A DNA stretch of 9,903 nucleotides from Bacillota bacterium (GTDB lineage: Bacteria; Bacillota; Clostridia; Christensenellales; CAG-138): the NCBI GenBank assembly GCA_023416175.1, contig JAEZIE010000259.1, forward strand, positions 1 through 9,903. The letters are read 5' to 3'. The translations under genes were made by a program, and so were the position numbers. Shown piece after piece: positions 5,713 through 9,903 of the stretch. The notes under the pieces were generated by a model, which had not been told where the DNA came from, did not search any database, and worked only from the letters and a program-made list of their open reading frames with translations. Within the stretch, counting starts at the first letter, position 1. Each line of letters begins with the position of its first letter.

Positions 5713-6573
5713 CTATTCTCCTATCCCGTACGCGCCGGACAAATACGGCGTGAGTTCTTCTTTGGGCAAAACAAATGCCGGCGCGCCCGCTTCATAGGTC
5801 GCAATTTCATAGGGCCTGTACAACAATACGATGTTGCCACCCTCAATATAAAACGGTTGGTCTTCCCCCACGGGAGGGACTTCACAAAGCAACGTCAGAT
5901 CTTTCTTTATCGCCTGGTCGGTCACAAGGTCGGGCAGTAGACCCTTCCAGCCGGTATCTACCTTGGAGAAGAAATCGGAAAGTTTGCATCTCTGGCCCGT
6001 CTTTAAATCGAGTGTCACCGGAACAAGCGTGTTCCCAGTTCCGACGTCCGCGCCGATTACTTCCACCACACAGGATAGCAATTCTTTTGAGCTGTATGTG
6101 ATATTCACGACATATTCCGCAGTGGGGGAAACGCCTTCCTCCACCAGCGCACGCGGAATCTGTATGCGCATGACAGAACTGATCTCCGCCACGCTCTGCA
6201 GCGTAAGGATTTCCTCCTTTACCGTTGCCGCTGCCGTATCCTGCTTAGGTGTGGATATAGGCGATGTGGCAGCAGGCCGCGGGGTCGGCGCTTCTTCAGG
6301 GGCAGGCTTTGGCACAATGGCATCTTCCGGCCCGTGTGTCTGTGCGGGAGAAGAGGACGATCCCGGCGTCAGCTCAGAATTCTCCGCTGGCGACTGTATG
6401 GGTTCCGTCGCCTGGACGGCTGCTATTGCAGGCTCCTTGTTAACAGGTTGCACCTGCGCCGTCGCGGCGGGAATAAATTCGATCGCATCCGCAGGGGTGG
6501 GGGCGGAACAGGCGCAAAGAAGGCAGAAGCACATCATGAGCTCCATACCATGCAACAGCTTCAATGCGTTCAC
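5713..6573 (-). CDS. predicted lipoprotein with DUF3298/RsiV-like domain
   Basis: A predicted lipoprotein of about 286 residues. Numbering from TTG 6579, the hydrophobic start ends in the lipobox-like LCAC with Cys24 as lipid site. Then comes a long Ala/Pro/Ser/Thr/Glu linker (about 25-118) and a folded C-terminal part (about 122-285). The end FYIEGGNIVLLYRPYEIATYEAG (242-264) then FVLPKEELTPYL matches the DUF3298 signature found in the B. subtilis anti-sigma factor RsiV and the deacetylase PdaC. No deacetylase domain and no RsiV-type cytoplasmic anti-sigma region are present. Start is uncertain: AAGG at 6580-6583 is 6 bases before GTG 6573, which I prefer over TTG 6579, GTG 6576 and ATG 6546. 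It is followed in an operon by a membrane protein. Domain call is moderately sure; function (envelope sensing or ligand binding) is inferred. Confidence 0.82.
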   Translation of the reverse strand: MNALKLLHGMELMMCFCLLCACSAPTPADAIEFIPAATAQVQPVNKEPAIAAVQATEPIQSPAENSELTPGSSSSPAQTHGPEDAIVPKPAPEEAPTPRPAATSPISTPKQDTAAATVKEEILTLQSVAEISSVMRIQIPRALVEEGVSPTAEYVVNITYSSKELLSCVVEVIGADVGTGNTLVPVTLDLKTGQRCKLSDFFSKVDTGWKGLLPDLVTDQAIKKDLTLLCEVPPVGEDQPFYIEGGNIVLLYRPYEIATYEAGAPAFVLPKEELTPYLSGAYGIGE

Positions 6574-6728
6574 CACCAACCTTGCGTCGATACGCGCTGT
6601 TTTCCGCTACTATACAGAAACGACAGAATGCGCGCTTGTCTTTTATGCGTATAGTGTACCATGCCGTCACAACGGATGACTATGAATTTACTGTAAAGCC
6701 TCGCAAAGTCCCATGCCCGTACGTCCCG

Positions 6729-6752
6729 AAAACAGAGCTTTTTTTCGCTCTG
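6729..6752 (-). terminator. weak terminator after thiI
   Basis: CAGAGC (6733-6738) and GCTCTG (6747-6752) form a 6-bp stem with an 8-base loop. On the minus strand TTTT (6732-6729) follows directly. It lies 30 bases after the thiI stop and would separate thiI from the lipoprotein gene. From here to the lipoprotein start (6574-6728) I see no convincing promoter, only weak -10-like sites such as an extended TACACT near 6650. Confidence 0.55.
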
Positions 6753-6782
6753 CAAGCGCAATTTGTTTCCATATTTTATGAG

Positions 6783-7982
6783 CTATGGCAGTTTGGAAAT
6801 CTCCTCTTCGATCAGCAGCAGTTCTTTTTGTGCCATCGCATTGGCGACCATATCCGTAAAATCCACCAGGGCCTCGCTTTCGCGCAGTTTATCCACCTGG
6901 GGGCGCGTAACGGGATGCACAGGCACAAATACCGTGCAGCAGTCTTCATAGGGAAGGATGGAGGTTTCAAACGTGCCGATCGCAATAGCACGCTCTACGA
7001 TCTCCTGTTTATCAAAGCCGATGAGCGGGCGGAATACGGGCAGGCTTACGGCGTCGTTGGTGACGGCAAGGCTTTCAAGCGTCTGGCTTGCCACCTGTCC
7101 AATTGCCTCGCCGGTAATGAGCGCCTGTGCGCCGTCCTCAATGGCGATCATCTCCGCAATGCGCATCATCAGCCTGCGCATCAGCACTGTCGTCTGGCTG
7201 GAGGGACATTTTTCATAGATGGCGAGCTGGATCTCTGTAAACGGCACAAGATGCAGCCGTACTTCCCCCGCATAACTTGAAAGGATACGCGCAAGCTCTA
7301 TTACTTTATCCCGGGCGCGCTCACTGGTATACGGATAGCTGAAAAAATGGATGGCGGAAAGCGAAACGCCGCGCTTTGCGATCATATGCCCGGCCACAGG
7401 GCTATCGATGCCGCCGGAAATCAAAAGCGCCGCACGTCCGTTGCACCCACTTGGCATACCGCCTGCGCAGCGGATTTCCCGCACGTACACATAGCTTTTC
7501 TCCCGGACCTCCACGCCAACGAGGATATCCGGATGGTGAACGTCCACTTTAAGCGTGGGAAAGCGATCCAGCAGCAGGCCGCCCAACGTTCGGTTGATTT
7601 CATCCGAACGCATGGGAAAGTTCTTGTCCGCCCTTCGGGCATGCACCTTGAATGTGGCGTCGGGCTGTTCCAGCAGCACCTCCCCCATCATGCTGATTGC
7701 GGCCTCCACGATCGCCTCGAACGATTTGTTGACCGCGACCGCCGGGCTGACCGAATGTACGCCGAATACATGCTTCATTCGCCGCACGGCTTCGGGCATG
7801 GTACCTTCCGTCAAGCCGTATACAAACACGCGGCTTTGTGCGCGCTCGACGCGCGCATGAAGGCCGTCTAACGCGCGGTTGATGGCTTGTACCAACTTGC
7901 GCTCGAAAAAGGGGCGGTTCTGCCCCTTCAAGTGAATTTCCGCGTACCGGACCAGCAATACCTGTTCCTGTGTTCCTTGCAT
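6783..7982 (-). CDS. thiI: tRNA 4-thiouridine synthetase ThiI
   Basis: ThiI adenylates U8 of tRNA and inserts sulfur taken from a cysteine desulfurase, making 4-thiouridine (a near-UV sensor); in some bacteria it also serves thiazole synthesis. The 399 residues hold an N-terminal ferredoxin-like part (YAEIHLKGQNR, residues 13-23), a THUMP region (about 60-165) and the PP-loop ATPase motif SGGIDSP (189-195), with GEAIGQVASQT (291-301) downstream. There is no C-terminal rhodanese domain, as in Bacillus and clostridial ThiI. A Cys pair, PYEDCC (344-349), lies near the end. The ATG at 7982 follows GGAAAGG at 9 bases; a stronger AAAGGAGGG at 8006-8014 has no start codon in range. It sits 49 bases after the desulfurase, an expected functional pair. 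Confidence 0.97.
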   Translation of the reverse strand: MQGTQEQVLLVRYAEIHLKGQNRPFFERKLVQAINRALDGLHARVERAQSRVFVYGLTEGTMPEAVRRMKHVFGVHSVSPAVAVNKSFEAIVEAAISMMGEVLLEQPDATFKVHARRADKNFPMRSDEINRTLGGLLLDRFPTLKVDVHHPDILVGVEVREKSYVYVREIRCAGGMPSGCNGRAALLISGGIDSPVAGHMIAKRGVSLSAIHFFSYPYTSERARDKVIELARILSSYAGEVRLHLVPFTEIQLAIYEKCPSSQTTVLMRRLMMRIAEMIAIEDGAQALITGEAIGQVASQTLESLAVTNDAVSLPVFRPLIGFDKQEIVERAIAIGTFETSILPYEDCCTVFVPVHPVTRPQVDKLRESEALVDFTDMVANAMAQKELLLIEEEISKLP

Positions 7983-8031
7983 TGTCGATTGCCTTTCCGT
8001 GCGCGCCCTCCTTTAAGGAAGGCCCGCCTCT

Positions 8032-9174
8032 TTATCTTCTTCTGTAGCGCCGCAAAAATGTAACCGTCTCAAAAAGCGCCTGGGCGGTGTTATCCATTTC
8101 CTCCGCGGTGTTGAACGGGCAGAGGCTAAAGCGCAACGCGCCTTCCTGCCTGGGCCCTTGTATGCCCATTGCCGATAGCACGCGGTTCTTTCCTTTTTTA
8201 TGTGCCGAGCAGGCGGAGCCTGTAGAAACGAGTATACCCCTCTCCTCGAGCGCGTGCAATAGAACCTCTCCCCTGACGCCCAGGAAGGACGCGTTTAGAA
8301 TATGGGGCGCGCCGTTCTCCGGCCGTGGGCCGTTGATGGCGGTATCCGGCATATGTCGGATGTATTCCGCAAGCCGCACTTTATTGGCTCGCATATTTGA
8401 TACCCATTCCGCCTGGTTGCTGCGGTAGGCAGTAAGCGCCGCGTCCATACCCATAATGCCCGGCGTATTGGTGGTGCCGCTTCTTAGGCCGCGCTCCTGC
8501 CCGCCGCCGATAAAGCCGCCAAAAAACGGTGTGTTTTGCCGCACATACAGCGCGCCCACACCTTTGGGGCCATGGAATTTGTGAGCACTTATGGAATATA
8601 GGTCGCACGGTACCTTGGTAAAAGGCAGTTTGCAGAACGCCTGTACGCCGTCCACATGAAACAGCGCCTGCGGCGCGCGATTCTTGATGAGCGCGTACGC
8701 CTGCGCAATATCGTTGACCGCGCCCGTTTCGTTGTTGACATGCATGATGGAAACGAGGGCGGTGGATTGGTTGAGCGCTGCTGACAGCGCGTCCATGCGG
8801 ACGGCTCCGTCTTCGTCAACATCCAGATACTGTACGGTATAGCCTTGTCTTTCCATAAAACGGAATACTTCAAATACGGACGGATGCTCGATCTTTGTTG
8901 TAATAAGCGTACCGCGCGTATGGCGGGCCAATTGGGTGGCGATGATTGCCATATTGTTGGACTCGGTAGCGCCTGAGGTATAGAGTATCTCGGCGGGGGT
9001 AACGCCCAACGCCTGTGCAAGCCTGGCCCGTGCATCGTTCACGCTGCGCTCTACCCGCACGGCGGGGCCATAGGCGCTGGAAGGGTTAAAATACTCCTCT
9101 TCAAAGCAATGCCGGGCGGCGGCAACCGTCTCCTCCAGTGGACGCGTCGTGGCACTGTTATCAAGATAAATCAT
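8032..9174 (-). CDS. cysteine desulfurase (IscS/NifS-like), partner of ThiI
   Basis: A PLP enzyme of fold-type I that takes sulfur from L-cysteine as a persulfide, giving alanine. The 380 residues are the usual IscS/NifS length. Visible residues: start MIYLDNSATT; TSGATESNN (66-74) for PLP phosphate; His97 in EHPSV; Asp175 and Gln178 in HVDGVQ; Schiff-base Lys199 in SAHKFHGPKG; and the catalytic loop STGSACSAHKKGKN with Cys322. All key residues are intact. I start at ATG 9174, since the family begins at (M)IYLDN and GGAGTG lies upstream; the longer frame to 9321 would extend into the promoter. No IscU, IscA or IscR is nearby, and thiI follows 49 bases on. A dedicated tRNA-thiolation desulfurase (NifZ-like) is therefore more likely than a general Fe-S cluster enzyme. 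Confidence 0.96.
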   Translation of the reverse strand: MIYLDNSATTRPLEETVAAARHCFEEEYFNPSSAYGPAVRVERSVNDARARLAQALGVTPAEILYTSGATESNNMAIIATQLARHTRGTLITTKIEHPSVFEVFRFMERQGYTVQYLDVDEDGAVRMDALSAALNQSTALVSIMHVNNETGAVNDIAQAYALIKNRAPQALFHVDGVQAFCKLPFTKVPCDLYSISAHKFHGPKGVGALYVRQNTPFFGGFIGGGQERGLRSGTTNTPGIMGMDAALTAYRSNQAEWVSNMRANKVRLAEYIRHMPDTAINGPRPENGAPHILNASFLGVRGEVLLHALEERGILVSTGSACSAHKKGKNRVLSAMGIQGPRQEGALRFSLCPFNTAEEMDNTAQALFETVTFLRRYRRR

Positions 9175-9317
9175 AGTTGTTATCACTCCAATCGCACGGC
9201 GATTGCTGTATATAACCGCACGTTGCTGTATGGCCGTTATGAAACGGCTCCTTCTATAATAGTATGCCGCAGGGCGATTTTTGCTTTCCTCCGCAGGCAA
9301 TATTGTAGGTTTTAAGC
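9175..9317 (-). promoter_or_regulatory. long structured 5' leader of the desulfurase-thiI operon
   Basis: About 143 bases separate the predicted transcription start from the ATG. The leader holds a 7-bp hairpin CAATCGC-acg-GCGATTG (9189-9205) whose base touches the SD, a 6-bp hairpin GCCGTT-atga-AACGGC (9233-9248), and a direct repeat TTGCTGTAT at 9203-9211 and 9223-9231. I see no T-box motif and recognise no riboswitch class. Confidence 0.45.
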
Positions 9318-9339
9318 GCATTTATTATAGCATACTATT
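9258..9339. repeat. 10-bp inverted repeat, one arm in the desulfurase promoter
   Basis: AATAGTATGC (9258-9267) and GCATACTATT (9330-9339) are perfect inverted repeats. The right arm fills most of the spacer between the -35 and -10 of the desulfurase promoter; the left arm lies in its leader. This could be a two-site operator, but the repeat is AT-rich and could arise by chance. Confidence 0.35.
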
Positions 9340-9351
9340 CTTTTTTGGCAA
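9324..9351 (-). promoter_or_regulatory. strong sigma-A promoter of the desulfurase-thiI operon
   Basis: On the minus strand, TTGCCA (9346-9351) and the perfect -10 TATAAT (9324-9329) are separated by 16 bases, with TGC just before the -10 (extended -10). Initiation is predicted near 9317. This is the best sigma-A match in the window. Confidence 0.75.
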
Positions 9352-9356
9352 ACAAA

Positions 9357-9381
9357 CAGGCCAGAATTGCCAGTTGGCCTG
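9357..9381. repeat. palindrome between divergent promoters
   Basis: CAGGCCA (9357-9363) and TGGCCTG (9375-9381) are perfect inverted repeats with an 11-base centre. They lie between the -35 boxes of two divergent promoters (9346-9351 minus, 9391-9396 plus). It could be an operator. As RNA on the minus strand it resembles a terminator (followed by TTTGTTTG), but no minus-strand gene is visible to its right. Confidence 0.45.
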
Positions 9382-9390
9382 GCCCCCGGC

Positions 9391-9419
9391 TTGTAACCCA
9401 ATCCTATTCATGGTATAAC
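9391..9419 (+). promoter_or_regulatory. sigma-A-type promoter of the small membrane protein gene
   Basis: TTGTAA (9391-9396) and TATAAC (9414-9419) are separated by 17 bases, with TGG before the -10 (extended). Initiation near 9426 gives a leader of about 30 bases before the ATG at 9456. Confidence 0.5.
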
Positions 9420-9455
9420 CTTTCTATGTTTGTTAAAGGGCCACAGTGATAAAGG

Positions 9456-9760
9456 ATGCTTGGAGTTGGTTGGCTGAATCTTGGAAGCCTTGTGCTTGGA
9501 CTGGTTGCATGGATACTTCCCATTATTAATCTTGCACGGCGCAATAGGGCCAGCCGAAAAGCCTCGCAATCCTTTCCGTTGCAAGCGTCGGCACCTGTGC
9601 GGTATCTTTATGCCTGCAAATCTTCTATACCAGCCACCTGGTAAAGATAAATGATTGGGCTGCGCTTCTAGACACCTCCTATGCGGTGGCAGTGGTTTCC
9701 AAAACGCTCATTGTGATTACGCTTGTGCTCAACGCAATCGCCTTTAGCCTTGCATTATAG
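9456..9760 (+). pseudogene. frameshifted small multi-pass membrane protein
   Basis: The ATG frame encodes MLGVGWLNLGSLVLGLVAWI and LPIINLARRN, then turns into non-membrane sequence and stops at 9644. From about 9561 a different frame continues as membrane protein (LAILSVASVGTCAVSLC, IFYTSHLVKINDWAALLDT, then TLIVITLVLNAIAFSLAL) to the TAG at 9758. One extra A in the AAAA run at 9557-9560 would join them into 101 residues with three membrane segments separated by a basic loop (ARRNRASRKS). This layout resembles small hypothetical membrane proteins of Clostridia known to me only by general pattern; function unknown. SD is weak (AAAGG abuts the ATG; AAAGGG is 15 bases away). Either a recent one-base deletion or a sequencing error. 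Confidence 0.7.
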
Positions 9761-9820
9761 AGAAAAGTCATAGGGTATATAAGCAGGAATTTGCCTAACA
9801 GAGCCATAATCTAGCGAAAG

Positions 9821-9903
9821 GTGGCGTTTCACATAAAACAGATGCCCAACGGTATTTCTTTCATCCGTATCCTGATTTCCATTGCATTAATATTCCTGTT
9901 TCG
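9821..9903 (+). CDS. CDP-alcohol phosphatidyltransferase, N-terminal fragment
   Basis: An open frame after a TAG at 9812 runs off the window end. It reads HIKQMPNGISFIRILISIALIFLF; the PN..S..RI motif followed by a hydrophobic helix is the typical start of PgsA-like CDP-alcohol phosphatidyltransferases, which make phosphatidylglycerol phosphate and related lipids in the membrane. The catalytic motif lies beyond the edge, so the call rests on about 25 residues. The start is unclear: GTG 9821 has no SD, ATG 9842 is 17 bases from AAAGGTGG (9817-9824), and the best-spaced codon is ATA 9833. It follows the broken membrane gene by 60 bases on the same strand. Confidence 0.45.
   Translation, partial: MAFHIKQMPNGISFIRILISIALIFLF

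Noticed and set aside
6564..7280. Plus-strand ORF of 238 residues
   Set aside because: It is antisense to thiI over most of its length, and no domain or ribosome binding site supports it.
9203..9231. Direct repeat TTGCTGTAT with 20-base period as a CRISPR-like or iteron array
   Set aside because: There are only two short copies and no replication or Cas gene nearby; it is noted only as part of the leader.
9255..9260. Plus-strand TATAAT as a promoter
   Set aside because: No -35 lies at a suitable distance, and it would fire into the desulfurase promoter; it is more simply part of the inverted repeat.
9175..9321. N-terminal extension of the cysteine desulfurase by 49 codons
   Set aside because: It begins at the promoter start region, has no SD, and the family starts at MIYLDN.

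Overview
The window looks like chromosomal DNA of a spore-forming Bacillota, most likely class Clostridia. Two tandem alpha/beta-type small acid-soluble spore protein (SASP) genes prove the sporulation lineage, and the order asp23-like (yloU) > fakA-like (yloV) > recG > ssp is a familiar core-genome arrangement of that group. Genes are tightly packed, composition is moderately GC-rich by eye, Shine-Dalgarno (SD) sites are strong (AAGGAGG type), and several starts are TTG or GTG. No mobile element, CRISPR array, tRNA or rRNA was seen.

Layout. (1) 1-772, minus strand: two SASP paralogs (ssp1 38-262, ssp2 333-527). Upstream of ssp2 is a 245-base leader with two sigma-G-like promoters, an 8-bp hairpin and a possible 24-codon peptide. 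The recG terminator stem overlaps the distal sigma-G -35 element. (2) 773-4936, minus: yloU, fakA and recG, probably one transcription unit from a sigma-A promoter at 5015-5043, with a terminator-like hairpin between fakA and recG. (3) 5103-5387, plus: a small GIY-YIG family protein, divergent from yloU, whose promoter predicts a nearly leaderless mRNA. (4) 5392-6573, minus: a predicted lipoprotein with a DUF3298/RsiV-like C-terminal domain, and a small single-pass membrane protein whose SD lies inside the end of the lipoprotein gene. (5) 6783-9174, minus: a cysteine desulfurase followed by thiI, the sulfur relay for 4-thiouridine in tRNA, from a near-consensus promoter with a long structured leader. 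(6) 9391-9903, plus: a small membrane-protein gene broken by an apparent one-base deletion, then the 5' end of a probable CDP-alcohol phosphatidyltransferase cut by the window edge.

How the genes work together. The desulfurase mobilises sulfur from cysteine and ThiI uses it on tRNA; their adjacency explains the pairing. FakA-like and Asp23-like proteins act in fatty-acid phosphorylation and the cell envelope, and RecG in fork and recombination repair; these share a conserved locus rather than one pathway. The lipoprotein and membrane-protein pair is the least understood part and looks like a two-component envelope module.

I found no clearly novel multi-gene system. The points most worth a second look are the frameshifted gene and odd start near the right end, the DUF3298 pair, the promoter-terminator overlap and small ORF near the ssp genes, the leaderless GIY-YIG gene, and the structured iscS leader.
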